This document shows, one piece after another, positions 16,824 to 26,053 of a stretch of 64,000 nucleotides of DNA. This DNA comes from an uncultured Pseudomonadota bacterium. GTDB lineage: Bacteria > Pseudomonadota > Alphaproteobacteria > UBA9219. The notes beneath the pieces were generated by a model. The model was not told where the DNA came from. It was given only the letters and a program-made list of their open reading frames with translations, and made no database searches. The translations under genes were made by a program, and so were the position numbers. Within the stretch, counting starts at the first letter, position 1. Each line of letters begins with the position of its first letter. The stretch spans positions 1 through 64,000 of the forward strand of contig CAIPYM010000075.1 of NCBI GenBank assembly GCA_903869345.1, given 5' to 3'.

Positions 16824-17587
16824 CGGCGCACCACGTGCCGAGCGCCCCAAGCCATAAAACGACTGACGGCGTTCTGCGGAAGAGTCATCGCCAAAGCGAG
16901 GGGTGCGTAAAGGGGCCAAGGAAAAGCGATTCGCGCCTCGTCGTTGGCGAGCCCTTGCTTCATGCGGGCCGCTGCACGTTCGGCGGACATTAGAAACGGC
17001 ATGGGAAACGGATTGCGATCCGTCATAGGGGTTTTCACGTAGCCCGGACACATGACGTTCACCTGCACGCCGTGAGGCGCGAGCTCGGCCCGAAGACCTT
17101 CACCGTAAAGGCGCACGGCGGCTTTGCTGGCGCAGTACCCCGCTCCGCCCGGAAGACCGCAGAACCCCGCGAGCGAGCTCACGAGCGCGATCTGCCCCGC
17201 GCCGCGCTCCTTCATCAGCTCAACAGCCGGATGAATCGTGTTCAAAACGCCGATCAGATTCACGGCCAAAATATCGCGGACGTCCGAATCACTTTCTCCG
17301 CCGCCCTTGCCACCCGAGATTCCCGCGTTGGCGATCAACACATCCAAAGGCTGGAGGCGGGCACAGCTGGCCACCCATTCCGCCATGCCCGTGACATCCC
17401 GCACATCGCCACGCTTGGTTGTCACGGTCGCCCCTCGCCGCTCGGACTCTTCTGCCACGTGAGCCAGACGCCTTTCATCGCGTCCGTGCAACGCCAAACG
17501 GACCCCCGGCGCAGCGTAGGCAAGGGCCAGCGCAGCTCCAAGGCCGCTGGAAGCGCCCGTCAGGGCGATGAATCGAGGATCTTTCAT
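16820..17587 (-). CDS. Short-chain dehydrogenase/reductase
   Basis: This is a 255-residue classical SDR with the cofactor motif TGASSGLG near residue 10, NAG (IANAGIS) near 90, the catalytic serine in LVSSLAG, and YCASK as the YxxxK motif. The substrate is not evident. PG-motif sequence CPGYVKTPM follows the active site, and a hydrophobic C-terminal stretch (PLYAPLALAMTLP) resembles membrane-associated SDRs. It forms a two-gene overlapping operon with the downstream phosphatase and is divergent from the lipoprotein gene. Confidence 0.85.
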   Translation of the reverse strand: MKDPRFIALTGASSGLGAALALAYAAPGVRLALHGRDERRLAHVAEESERRGATVTTKRGDVRDVTGMAEWVASCARLQPLDVLIANAGISGGKGGGESDSDVRDILAVNLIGVLNTIHPAVELMKERGAGQIALVSSLAGFCGLPGGAGYCASKAAVRLYGEGLRAELAPHGVQVNVMCPGYVKTPMTDRNPFPMPFLMSAERAAARMKQGLANDEARIAFPWPLYAPLALAMTLPQNAVSRFMAWGARHVVRR

Positions 17588-17717
17588 GGTGAGGCAACTG
17601 TGCCACGCCTTCCCTTTTCAGAAAAGAGACTCTGCAATCTATCTTCAGCCGGTCTTGCGCGACCGCGCGAGATCGTGAATGATGCGCTTCGCGTTAGGAC
17701 GTGAGGAGGAGACGGCG

Positions 17718-18125
17718 ATGCGATCAATTCTTGTGGCGTTGTGCGGCCTGATGGTCGCGGCCTGTCAGGGTCCTGTGGCCGAGTTTTGGCGCCCCATCAG
17801 CGAGCCAAACCTGCAAATGTCGCTTGAACGCGCCCAGGTGAAGCTGGACTTCGATCTTGGCCAGTGCAATTGCGGCATTTTCCCGAAGAATGTCATGCAG
17901 CCCGATCTCGTGGCGTTTCAGCCCGACAAGCAGCGTTTGACCGAAACGGCGGTCCTGTTTGGTGATGGGCCTCATCCCTTCAGCGATGGATGCGTGCAGC
18001 GGCCGAGCTTGGTTGTCTCCGAGTGCATGCGCTCACGCGGGTGGGAAGTGACCCGTTGCACAGGCCGCGTGCCTGTTTCAGGCGGCGGGGCGATGTGCTC
18101 GGCGGCCTCCATCGGGGATCCCTAA
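17718..18125 (+). CDS. Small putative lipoprotein
   Basis: The 135-residue product starts with a lipoprotein signal peptide, MRSILVALCGLMVAAC, whose cysteine is at residue 16, and is rich in cysteine after that (CNC, DGC, SEC, TRC, AMC), suggesting periplasmic disulfides. The start at 17718 is preceded by AGGAGGA. I recognise no family. purB lies 142 bases downstream on the same strand and could be cotranscribed. Confidence 0.7.
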   Translation: MRSILVALCGLMVAACQGPVAEFWRPISEPNLQMSLERAQVKLDFDLGQCNCGIFPKNVMQPDLVAFQPDKQRLTETAVLFGDGPHPFSDGCVQRPSLVVSECMRSRGWEVTRCTGRVPVSGGGAMCSAASIGDP

Positions 18126-18267
18126 GCGTTTATCGAGAGACGATCCTCAGGGGCCGTGGCAATCCGTCTCCCCGCGTTGTGGGGCGTGTGGACAAGACGG
18201 GGGGTGGATGGCAAGGCGGCCCATGGTATCGGTGAGCTGGTGACAAACACCTGATGAAGGAGCTTTC

Positions 18268-19602
18268 ATGATTCCGCGTTACGCCCGCCCGGAAATGGCG
18301 CGTCTTTGGGAGCCCGAGAACAAGTTTCGCATTTGGTTCGAGGTGGAGGTCTTGGCCTGTGAAGCGCAGGCGGAGATTGGCGTGATTCCTCAGGAAGCTG
18401 CCAAAGCCATTCGTGAGAAGGGCGCGTGGAACCTCGCGCGGATTGAGGCGATCGAGGCCGAAACGCGGCATGACGTCTTGGCGTTTTTGACGAACCTGGC
18501 CGAAAACATCGGCCCGGACGCACGTTTTCTGCACCAGGGCATGACCTCCAGCGACGTGCTCGACACAACGTTCGCCGTTCAACTGAAACAAGCCGCGACG
18601 CTGCTGATCGAGGATGTGGAGGCCGTTTTGGTGGCCTTGCAGCTGCAGGTTGACACGTACCTCACCACCCTGACCATCGGGCGCAGTCACGGCATTCATG
18701 CCGAGCCGACGAGTTTCGGGCTGAAGCTGGCAACGCATTACGCGGCGTTTCAGCGCGCTTTGCAGCGCCTGAAAGCAGCGCGGGACGAGGTCTCGACGTG
18801 TGCGATTTCGGGAGCCGTCGGGAGCTTTGCAACGGTGGACCCGCGCGTGGAGGCGTTCGTTGCCGAAAAACTGGGCCTAAGGGTGGAGCCCATTTCCACG
18901 CAAATCATCCCGCGCGACCGGCACGCGATGTTTTTCGCAACGTTGGGCGTTGTCGCAAGCTCCATTGAGAATTTTGCGTTGGAGGTTCGCCACCTGCAGC
19001 GGAGCGAGGTGCGCGAGGCGGAAGAGCCCTTTGCACGGGGACAAAAGGGCTCCAGCGCGATGCCTCACAAGCGCAACCCGGTGCTCGCCGAGAACCTGAC
19101 GGGCCTTGCGCGGATCGTGCGGGCGGCGGTTGTCCCGGCGCTTGAGAACGTGGCGCTTTGGCATGAACGCGACATTTCGCATTCCTCCGTCGAGCGCGTC
19201 ATGGCGCCCGATGCGACGATCGCGTTGGATTTCGCGCTGACGCGGCTCGTGGGGCTTGTGCGGGACTTGGTCGTGTACCCCGATCGCATCCGGGCCAACC
19301 TCGATTCGCTGGGTGGGTTGCATTTCTCCCAGCGCGTCTTGCTGGCGCTGACGCAAGCCGGAATGAGCCGAGAGGAAGCTTACCGCGTGGTGCAAAGCCA
19401 CGCGATGGCTGTTTGGCAGGATTTGCAAAAGGGACACACCGCAAGCCTTCCGGCGAGGCTGAAAGCGGACAAGGTCGTGACAGGCCTTTTGCCGCCTGAG
19501 ACTCTGGAGGCCTGTTTTGATGTGACGTTCTACACCCGCCACGCCCGTACCATTTGGTCGCGCGTCCTGGCCGAAAGAAACCCTCGCTCACCTCAAACCT
19601 GA
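18268..19602 (+). CDS. purB: Adenylosuccinate lyase
   Basis: PurB catalyses two beta-eliminations of purine synthesis, giving AICAR and AMP, both with release of fumarate. The 444-residue product has the superfamily signature GSSAMPHKRNP near residues 262-272, the conserved TSSDVLDT near 92-99 and the histidine region GRSHGIHAEPTSFG near 142. GAAGGAG stands seven bases before the ATG. It appears intact. It lies far from other pur genes in this window. Confidence 0.97.
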   Translation: MIPRYARPEMARLWEPENKFRIWFEVEVLACEAQAEIGVIPQEAAKAIREKGAWNLARIEAIEAETRHDVLAFLTNLAENIGPDARFLHQGMTSSDVLDTTFAVQLKQAATLLIEDVEAVLVALQLQVDTYLTTLTIGRSHGIHAEPTSFGLKLATHYAAFQRALQRLKAARDEVSTCAISGAVGSFATVDPRVEAFVAEKLGLRVEPISTQIIPRDRHAMFFATLGVVASSIENFALEVRHLQRSEVREAEEPFARGQKGSSAMPHKRNPVLAENLTGLARIVRAAVVPALENVALWHERDISHSSVERVMAPDATIALDFALTRLVGLVRDLVVYPDRIRANLDSLGGLHFSQRVLLALTQAGMSREEAYRVVQSHAMAVWQDLQKGHTASLPARLKADKVVTGLLPPETLEACFDVTFYTRHARTIWSRVLAERNPRSPQT

Positions 19603-20058
19603 TCGGCTTGTTTGGTCAGGATGAACGGGGAAATGACCTCTCCAAGAAAGATTTCGACGTTTGGGGGCGGTGCGATTTTTGGAATTTTTTTGGAATTTTT
19701 CTCTTGACTCGGCGGGGGTAAAGGCGTATTGACAAACCCATGGCGACCTGTACCCGCGTTTCGGCCGAATCGCGGGTTTTTTTGTACCCAAACGGTGGGA
19801 AAAGCCCGGTTTCCCGCCCTTTGTCGTCTGTTTTTGACCAGACCCAACAAGGGATTGGGCCCCTGCTGAGAACCGAGGGATGAGGGTGCCAGCCCCCCCC
19901 TCGCAACATCCCGGAAAGAGCAGGTGATGGCGGGTGTCGCCCCCTTCAAAAAAACGACCCGCAAGGATTTATTGTTCTTGAATCGGATCAGAAACGCGTG
20001 CTAGCGTTCCGGCTGAGCCGAAGAGACGGCCCGCCTAATCCGAGAGGGAAGAGAAACG
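19603..20058 (+). other. Gene-free stretch between purB and a secreted-protein locus
   Basis: No ORF here has coding features. It contains an orphan promoter-terminator pair (19704-19783) and a second promoter-like pair, TTGAAT (19978-19983) with TAGCGT (20002-20007, 18-base spacer), just before the gene at 20059. Confidence 0.5.
19704..19783 (+). ncRNA. Candidate small RNA: promoter followed closely by a strong terminator
   Basis: TTGACT (19704-19709) and TATTGA (19727-19732) are 17 bases apart. About 20 bases after the expected start comes ACCCGCG (19752-19758), a twelve-base loop, CGCGGGT (19771-19777) and seven T. The transcript would be about 45 bases. The hairpin could instead be the purB terminator, 150 bases after its stop. 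Confidence 0.4.
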
Positions 20059-21235
20059 ATGCCTGAACTGAGTCATAGCGTGTTGGGCTTTTTAGGTGGC
20101 GGAGCTCTCCTGGCGTCAGGAATGTCAGCCGCCATCGCGAATCCGGGGGTGATAACCTGCCAAGCTGATGAAACGACGCACCAACCCACCGCGACAGTAT
20201 GGCCGAGCCAGCTCCCAGGAGGAGAGGTCACCGTAGCGTCCAATCCAGATGGAAGCGCGTTTGCAACGTGGCAGAGTGGGGCCATCGAACAATGGTCCGT
20301 AGGTCGTATCATAACAAAAGCAAGGAGTCAGGCAGCCAAGGCGAGTACAACATGTGCCAGAAGGACACAAAATGAGGGAAGGGCATTGCGTGATACAGTG
20401 GCCAAGGCTACAGCCGAAGGTCGAACAAGCCCCCCTCCTGACGGAACACCTCGCGCAAACCGAGCAGCATTTGAAAGCTTATCAGAGGCTGCAAACTCCC
20501 TGGGCAACAGGTCCCACGGAAGAACTTATCACCTGGTCTCAGGGAACCAACAACAATTCCCCTATGAAGGTTACTGTTTTTGCCGGCGCAGGAATCAGCG
20601 CACCTAGGCCAATTGTCGCTCAAGACTTGATGTGTTTTGTGAAACCCGATGGCGCCGTCGTTGCCCAAAAGACACTTGATGGAGCAAAAGGGGCAAACCT
20701 TGTTGCCGCCATTGTAAGACCGAATGGGACGACCACCATCGAAGTCAGGTATAGCCGTTTTCCCCAAAAAACATCTGTCGTCGGATTACCGCAGGATGCT
20801 CGCGCGTTAGCCTCTTTAGCCCTGAGTGCCTGTGCGAAACAGTTCAAAGATTCTGCAGCATTGTACGATCGGGCAAAATTGCAAACCTTCGCGGTCAATC
20901 CCCCCGGACTTGTTCAGGATCGTGATATAAGCGCAGCTTTCCTTGCAGGTGATACTTTTGACGATGGCAGAAGATTCGAAATCGCTGCGAAGTTTGTGAC
21001 CGATGAGCAAAGGCGTCATGACCCAATGGGGGTCACGATTGAGACCTATTCAGCAGGCCTCGGACAGTCTATTGGAGGTATACTCCATCTGGATTCGCGT
21101 TACCCAGGCGATCCGGGAACGTGCCCTGTCCCTGCCGCAGAACCCGCGCCTGCACCCGCCACAGCTGCTCCTCCCGCCCCTGCTGCCTCACATCGTCGGC
21201 CAAAAGCTCTCCCACAAGGCCTACGCGCTGCGTAA
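20059..21235 (+). pseudogene. Secreted hypothetical protein split by a frameshift
   Basis: Two overlapping frames seem to be halves of one gene. The first starts at 20059 with a signal-like segment (VLGFLGGGALLASGMSAAIA) and ends at 20607. The second is open from 20315 to 21235, carries a compositionally normal domain (KVTVFAGAGISAPRPIV onward) and ends in a Pro/Ala-rich tail. Joined, they give about 390 residues. The shift falls between 20315 and 20607, perhaps near 20500. I recognise no family. GC content appears lower than in the neighbours. A sequencing error or programmed frameshift is also possible, although I see no slippery site. Confidence 0.5.
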
Positions 21236-21366
21236 AACTCGCGTAGCACCTTTCCTTCCTCCCGGTTCCCCTTCCCCCTCTTCCTGCGGTAGAAGGGGGG
21301 CATGGATTCCGAGGAGGATCAAAGGCCTCGGGAACTCGGTGACGTGAGCGGAAGGAACCTCAGGGC

Positions 21367-22471
21367 ATGCGCGCGGAAGTGATAGCGGCGGTCGCCGCGA
21401 TTGAAAAATCCCTCGGGCTGTTGCGGAGGCATCTTTGACCACGACCGCGCCCTGGCTCGTTTGGAGGAGCTGAACCAAGCCGCCGAAAACCCGACCCTCT
21501 GGGATCACCCCACGGCGGCGCAGGATATTTTGCGGGAGAAGACTCACCTGGAGGCAGCGTTTAGCAGCTACCGGAATCTCGAAACCACGCTGAACGACAA
21601 CCGTGAGCTTTTGGGGTTGGCCGAGGCCGAGGGTGATACCGCCCTTGTGACCGAGGCTGAAAACACGCTCTTTGCGCTCCGCGAAGTTGCGGCGCGGCGC
21701 GAGCTGGAAAGTTTGCTGTCGGGCGAGGCCGACAAGAACGATTGTTACGTGGAAGTCAACGCCGGAGCGGGTGGCACCGAGGCCCAAGACTGGGCCGAAA
21801 TGCTGTTGCGGATGTACCTCCGTTGGGCCGAAAAGCGCGGATGCAAGACCACCCTGCTCGACGAGTCGCGGGGCGAAGAGGCGGGAATCAAGTCCGCGAC
21901 GTTGGAGATTAAAGGTGAAAGTGCTTACGGCTGGCTCAAAACCGAGGCGGGCGTGCATCGGCTTGTGCGAATCAGCCCGTTCGACGCCAACGCACGCCGC
22001 CACACCAGCTTTGCCAGCGTAGCCGTCACGCCCGTTGTGGATCAATCCATCCCGATTGAGATCAACGAAAAGGACCTGAAGGTGGACGTCTACCGCGCTT
22101 CGGGCGCAGGCGGGCAGCACGTCAACAAGACCGAAAGCGCCGTGCGGTTCACACACCTTCCCACGGGCCTTGTCGTCGCGTGCCAGCAGGAACGGTCCCA
22201 GCACAAGAACCGTGCGAAGGCGATGGACATGCTGAAAGCCAAACTGTACGAGCGCGAGCTGAAGAAGCGCGAAGACGCGGCTGCGATTTCCGAGGCCGCC
22301 AAGAGCGATATCGCCTGGGGGCATCAGATCCGATCCTACGTCCTGCAGCCCTACCAGTTGGCCAAGGACGTGCGCACGGGTGTGGAGACCAGCCAGGTCG
22401 CCTCGGTCCTCGACGGGGACATTGATCTGTTCCTTCAGGCCTCCCTCGCCGCCCGAATCGCAGGCGGGTAA
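21367..22471 (+). CDS. prfB: Peptide chain release factor 2, expressed by programmed +1 frameshift
   Basis: RF2 ends translation at UGA and UAA. The gene starts at the ATG at 21367, runs 23 codons to CTT, and meets an in-frame TGA (21436-21438). A +1 slip at CTT-TGA-C, helped by the upstream Shine-Dalgarno-like GGAGG, continues with GAC at 21437 (RRHL then [12 protein letters not shown]). The full product is 367 residues. It holds the SPF-type stop-codon reading motif ([12 protein letters not shown]) and the catalytic GGQ ([11 protein letters not shown]). RF2 thereby autoregulates its level, as known from E. coli. The ORF track shows only the downstream frame from 21401. Confidence 0.96.
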
Positions 22472-22499
22472 ACGAGGGCGTTGCACGACGGAGGCGCCC

Positions 22500-22570
22500 C
22501 CTCCCCTCACCCGTCATTGCAAACGACGTGCAGCGAAGCGGTCACAGTCGAACCTCGATTCGTGCAGCAA
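22500..22570. repeat. Diverged family B repeat fragment
   Basis: GTCATTGCAAACGACGTGCAGCGAAGCGGTCACAG matches the left arm of the family B repeat with several changes. It lies between prfB and the AT-rich gene and marks the edge of atypical sequence. Confidence 0.5.
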
Positions 22571-22747
22571 AAAAGGCGTTAAAAAGCGGGAAGGGTCAAC
22601 GGGGGGGGTGATCACACAGCTCGTGGGTAGTTGTTCCCATGGCCACCACGAGCCACGCCGGGAGAAAATTCATGTTATTATGTGCATGGAATAGAGTGTA
22701 CAAGAGGATGAAAAGTTGGCCATGGTACGGTATCAGGGTAGTTTTTC

Positions 22748-24019
22748 ATGTCCAAACCAGCAAAAAGAACCAACACACTTAACGGACCTATTTTGATCCA
22801 CAATAAAAGGGAAACGCCAACAGACCCTCGTGTTTCTCTGTGGAATATCACACCACAACAATCAACAACCCATATTTTAGTTGGACCATGTAGCAGAAAG
22901 CTTCTCAAGCCTTTAGCTTTTAACCTTGCAAAAGGATTCAGTCGTATTTTAGGATCAGATCACGTTGTTGTCATCTTGACAGACATGGACCGTGATTTTT
23001 TATTTCCCGATACCGTGTATCATGAGTGGATTGTTGATGATCTTTTGGAGGTGGTGAAAAGGAGATTCCAGAAGACCTTTAATATTCAAAGTCTAAAAAA
23101 ACACCTTTATGATAGAATGGCCGCAAAACCGGGGAGCGAATCATTTGGAAGCGCTCACTTTCCTCTGACTGATAGTTCAGAGTTTGTCTTAATCTATCTG
23201 GAAACAGCCCATCATCAGCCCCTTTGGGTGCAACGCAATTATGCTGTGAATTTTTGTCCTCAGTATAACCGCATACGAAGAACGGGTGATGACACTCCAT
23301 CCATTTGGAATCAAGGGCGACTTGCACTTCTTTTACACGAAGCAAGCCATCATATCTGTGGATATGGGTCATTAAGGGAATTAAATTCTGACATCATGGC
23401 GCTAAAATCCCTACAACACCTTGGAATTGACTATCCAATTCCCGCTATGCGAGCTGTAACCATCTTAGCAAGAGATAAAAGCAGCTTGGTTGAATCCACC
23501 TATATTATGACATCATTTCTTGATCATGATACACACCCCGATTACAATCAGACGTATTGGCCAACAAGTCAAGATATTTTGGAATCTGTGGCTTTTATCA
23601 AGTTGAGGCTTCAGAAAGCCGGGTTGTTGGTTTATAACCCATCAGGAAATTCAATCAAGGATCCCTTCTCCGGAGGTCTTTCGCTTTATGAAATGTTTTC
23701 ACCTGATCCGTTGCCGTTTGGTCAACAAGGGTTGGCAGGTCTCCAAGGCCCAGAAGACCCTTATCTTATTGCACTTGTGCGGAAGCTTGCTGAACTTCAC
23801 CTACAAGGTGCTTTTTGGGAATCTCATTGGGCAAACATCCTTGTAAGCAACCTCGTGCGGGGCATGGTTATCGGACAACGATTTGATCCATCTGACCAAC
23901 ACTTTGAAGTTGCCTTCAGAGGGGGTGAATCTGACGATTTTCGCGTCCAATACCCCCCGCCGCCCCACATCGCAAGCCCATCCGTACCCCGGACAAACAC
24001 AGTTATGCTGGCCCCTTAA
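22748..24019 (+). CDS. AT-rich gene for a putative zinc metallopeptidase-like protein
   Basis: The 423-residue product has no family I can name. It contains HEASHH in LALLLHEASHHICGYGS near residues 198-203, a match to the HExxH zinc-protease signature inside a hydrophobic helix, followed by LRELNSD, whose acidic residues could be a third ligand. No signal peptide is visible, so it is likely cytoplasmic or exported by another route. The gene is clearly more AT-rich, with different codon use, than hisF and prfB beside it, which suggests transfer. AGGG precedes the ATG at nine bases. It converges on hisF with three bases between the stops. Activity is inference from the motif only. Confidence 0.7.
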   Translation: MSKPAKRTNTLNGPILIHNKRETPTDPRVSLWNITPQQSTTHILVGPCSRKLLKPLAFNLAKGFSRILGSDHVVVILTDMDRDFLFPDTVYHEWIVDDLLEVVKRRFQKTFNIQSLKKHLYDRMAAKPGSESFGSAHFPLTDSSEFVLIYLETAHHQPLWVQRNYAVNFCPQYNRIRRTGDDTPSIWNQGRLALLLHEASHHICGYGSLRELNSDIMALKSLQHLGIDYPIPAMRAVTILARDKSSLVESTYIMTSFLDHDTHPDYNQTYWPTSQDILESVAFIKLRLQKAGLLVYNPSGNSIKDPFSGGLSLYEMFSPDPLPFGQQGLAGLQGPEDPYLIALVRKLAELHLQGAFWESHWANILVSNLVRGMVIGQRFDPSDQHFEVAFRGGESDDFRVQYPPPPHIASPSVPRTNTVMLAP

Positions 24020-24022
24020 ACT

Positions 24023-24790
24023 TTACCCCCTTACCTCCACCCCTTCAGCCCGTAGGCGGGTTTTGACGTCGGGGATGGTGAAGAGGCGTTTGTGAAAAAC
24101 GCTGGCGGCCAGCGCTCCGTCCACGTGCGCGTCGCGGAACACTTCGACAAAATGTTCCACCGTGCCCGCGCCGCCCGAAGCGATCAACGGCACGTTCACG
24201 AGCGCTCGCACGGCACGGAGCTGATGAACATCGTATCCTTGGCGCATGCCGTCTTGGTTCATGCAGTTCAGAACAATCTCGCCCGCGCCGCGCCGGACAA
24301 CCTCCTCCGCCCAATCGAGCGTACGCCGTCGCGTGGACCGGGTTTTGTCGGCGGCTCCGGTGTATTGGTAAACAAACCAATCGGCGTCTTCGTAGCGGCT
24401 ATCAATGCCGACGACGATGCACTGGCACCCGAACTCGGCCGACAAGCGGTTGATCAAATCCGGGTTTTCCAACGCGGGCGAATTGATCGAAATTTTATCC
24501 GCCCCGTGCGCCAAAACATCCCGCACATCGTCCACGGTCCGCAGACCCCCGGCCACGCAAAAGGGGATGTCCAGTTTCTCGGCCACGCGTGTGACCCAAT
24601 CACGGGTGACACGCCGCTGATCGCTGCTGGCGGTGATGTCATAAAACACAAGCTCGTCCGCGCCTTCGTCCCGGTAGCGTTGGGCCAGGTCCAGAATGTC
24701 GCCAACAACCTCGTGGTCGCGGAACTGAACGCCCTTGACGACCTGCCCGTCGCGCACGTCCAGGCACGGGATGATCCGTTTAGCGGGCAT
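24023..24790 (-). CDS. hisF: Imidazole glycerol phosphate synthase, cyclase subunit
   Basis: HisF forms imidazole glycerol phosphate and AICAR in histidine synthesis, with HisH supplying ammonia. The 255-residue TIM barrel has the catalytic aspartates in [17 protein letters not shown] (first strand) and in GIDSRYED, plus LIASGGAGT near the end. The start is the ATG at 24790, with AGGAGG seven bases upstream inside a 20-bp direct repeat shared with the 3' end of hisA. hisH is not adjacent. hisA lies upstream on the same strand but is separated by a mobile HTH/Fic module. Confidence 0.96.
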   Translation of the reverse strand: MPAKRIIPCLDVRDGQVVKGVQFRDHEVVGDILDLAQRYRDEGADELVFYDITASSDQRRVTRDWVTRVAEKLDIPFCVAGGLRTVDDVRDVLAHGADKISINSPALENPDLINRLSAEFGCQCIVVGIDSRYEDADWFVYQYTGAADKTRSTRRRTLDWAEEVVRRGAGEIVLNCMNQDGMRQGYDVHQLRAVRALVNVPLIASGGAGTVEHFVEVFRDAHVDGALAASVFHKRLFTIPDVKTRLRAEGVEVRG

Positions 24791-24803
24791 CCAAGGCCTC
24801 CTG
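24784..24803. repeat. Direct repeat, copy 1, at the hisF start
   Basis: CGGGCATCCAAGGCCTCCTG is identical to 26061-26080. On the hisF strand it carries the Shine-Dalgarno CAGGAGG and the start ATGCCCG. Identity stops sharply on both sides, as expected of a target or attachment-site duplication. Confidence 0.9.
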
Positions 24804-24920
24804 GATAGGGTAAGCACGGGGAATCCAGGGCATGAAGAGATTCTTTCGCGGTGACGGATCGAACGTGTCAGGTTTTCTCTACAATGCCTTCGGGATCAGG
24901 GGAAGGTCCCCCTTTTTCTC

Positions 24921-25505
24921 TCATGACCTGGCAAACACAATCAGAGGATCAAGATCGTGGGTGTCGGCGGCGTGAAGCGCGTCCATGTAGCGACGCCGGA
25001 TGGTTCCGGCGGTTTGCAGATTGTCGCGTCCCCACGTGAGGCGTTTCTCGCCGAGGGTGACGATCAGAAGATCGGCGGCGAGGCGGGACCAACGCCCATT
25101 ACCGTTCGGAAAGGGATGCGTCGAAACAAGCCGATGATGGAAGCGAACGGCCAGTTCGTCGGGAGGATACGTCTTGGCGTCGATCCAAACGTGCGCATCA
25201 TCGAGCAACAAGCGCATCTCGATGGGGATCCGCCAGGGCTCAACGCCCAGGTTGCGCGGCGTCGTGCGATAGGCTCCCGCCCATTTCCACACGTTGCCGA
25301 ACATGCGCTTGTGGAGACGACGCAAGAACGCTTCATCCAGAACAGGCCGTTGACGCTGAAACGCCCACAGGTCGGCCTCCAGGATGTTGGTTTGCTCCAG
25401 CTCGTTCACTTCATGACGGAGGGCCACGTGGGTGGGGATCAGCCCCTCCCGCTCGTCCGGCGTGAGCGGAGTCGCATCCTCATCTTCGGCATCCAGGACG
25501 TTCAT
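24921..25505 (-). CDS. Mobile mystery protein B, Fic/DOC-fold protein
   Basis: The 194-residue product has the Fic core motif HPFPNGNGRWSR near residues 130-141, whose histidine is catalytic in Fic AMP-transferases. Upstream, the flap and GNVWKWAGAYRTT fit the family. The fifth motif position is N instead of the usual D or E that binds magnesium, as I recall for this subfamily. Fic proteins modify target proteins with nucleotide groups and often act as toxins. It overlaps the HTH gene upstream by four bases (ATGA), matching the known mobile mystery A/B pairing, so HTH antitoxin/regulator plus Fic toxin is the likely arrangement. Confidence 0.88.
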   Translation of the reverse strand: MNVLDAEDEDATPLTPDEREGLIPTHVALRHEVNELEQTNILEADLWAFQRQRPVLDEAFLRRLHKRMFGNVWKWAGAYRTTPRNLGVEPWRIPIEMRLLLDDAHVWIDAKTYPPDELAVRFHHRLVSTHPFPNGNGRWSRLAADLLIVTLGEKRLTWGRDNLQTAGTIRRRYMDALHAADTHDLDPLIVFARS

Positions 25506-25954
25506 TCCTCATCCCAGAGCCGTGCGGGTTTGCGCAGCAACGATTCAACCAGGTGGGTGCGCATCTGTCGGCGAGCCGCAGGATCGCGCACCGCTTGATC
25601 TTCCAGTTTCATCGTTTGTTCCACGGGAGTCAGTTGGCGTTCGGCGATGCGCTCGGCCTGTTGTTGAACGGTCTCGCTCAGAGGGCGCTCGGGAACAAGC
25701 GCGTACACGACGCGGCACCCGAGGGCTTCAGCGGCACGTTCGAGGGACCGCAGCGTCAAACTGCCGGAAATCTCGGCCTTTTCCATTTCGCGCACACGCG
25801 GCTGAGCCACCCCAAGCCGCCGCGCCAATTGAGCCCCCGTCATGCCGAGAGCATTGCGCACGGCCCGCACCCAGCCCTTCGGCGGTCGTGGGGTCGCGAC
25901 GAGCGGCCGCAAGGCTTTGAATCGTTGGTCCAAGTGGCGAAGGGCGTCTTTCAT
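25502..25954 (-). CDS. Mobile mystery protein A, helix-turn-helix regulator
   Basis: The 150-residue product carries an XRE-type helix-turn-helix (MTGAQLARRLGVAQPRVREM near residues 38-57) in a family described as mobile mystery protein A, always found with the Fic-like B protein. It probably represses its own promoter and may neutralise B. The C-terminal part is helical and charged. The ATG at 25954 has no Shine-Dalgarno and sits a few bases after a -10-like element, so the mRNA is probably leaderless. Confidence 0.85.
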   Translation of the reverse strand: MKDALRHLDQRFKALRPLVATPRPPKGWVRAVRNALGMTGAQLARRLGVAQPRVREMEKAEISGSLTLRSLERAAEALGCRVVYALVPERPLSETVQQQAERIAERQLTPVEQTMKLEDQAVRDPAARRQMRTHLVESLLRKPARLWDEE

Positions 25955-25956
25955 GG

Positions 25957-26011
25957 GATAAGATATACCATATAATTGATGAACAAATCAATAACATAAA
26001 TCTTATGGTAT
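25957..26011 (-). promoter_or_regulatory. AT-rich operator/promoter of the mobile mystery A/B pair
   Basis: Two nested inverted repeats are present: ATACCATA (25965-25972) with TATGGTAT (26004-26011), and ATTGAT (25975-25980) with ATCAAT (25987-25992). On the minus strand TTGATT, 17 bases and GTATAT form a promoter inside them. This fits autoregulation by the HTH protein. Confidence 0.6.
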
Positions 26012-26053
26012 GCGTTTGGGGCTTCCTGAAGGGGTGCGAATCAGTGCCTTCAA

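Noticed and set aside
24870-24912. Plus-strand promoter and terminator (TACAAT, GGGGAAGGTCCCC TTTTT) downstream of the Fic gene
   Set aside because: The -35 is poor and the transcript would be under 30 bases; it may be a chance match.
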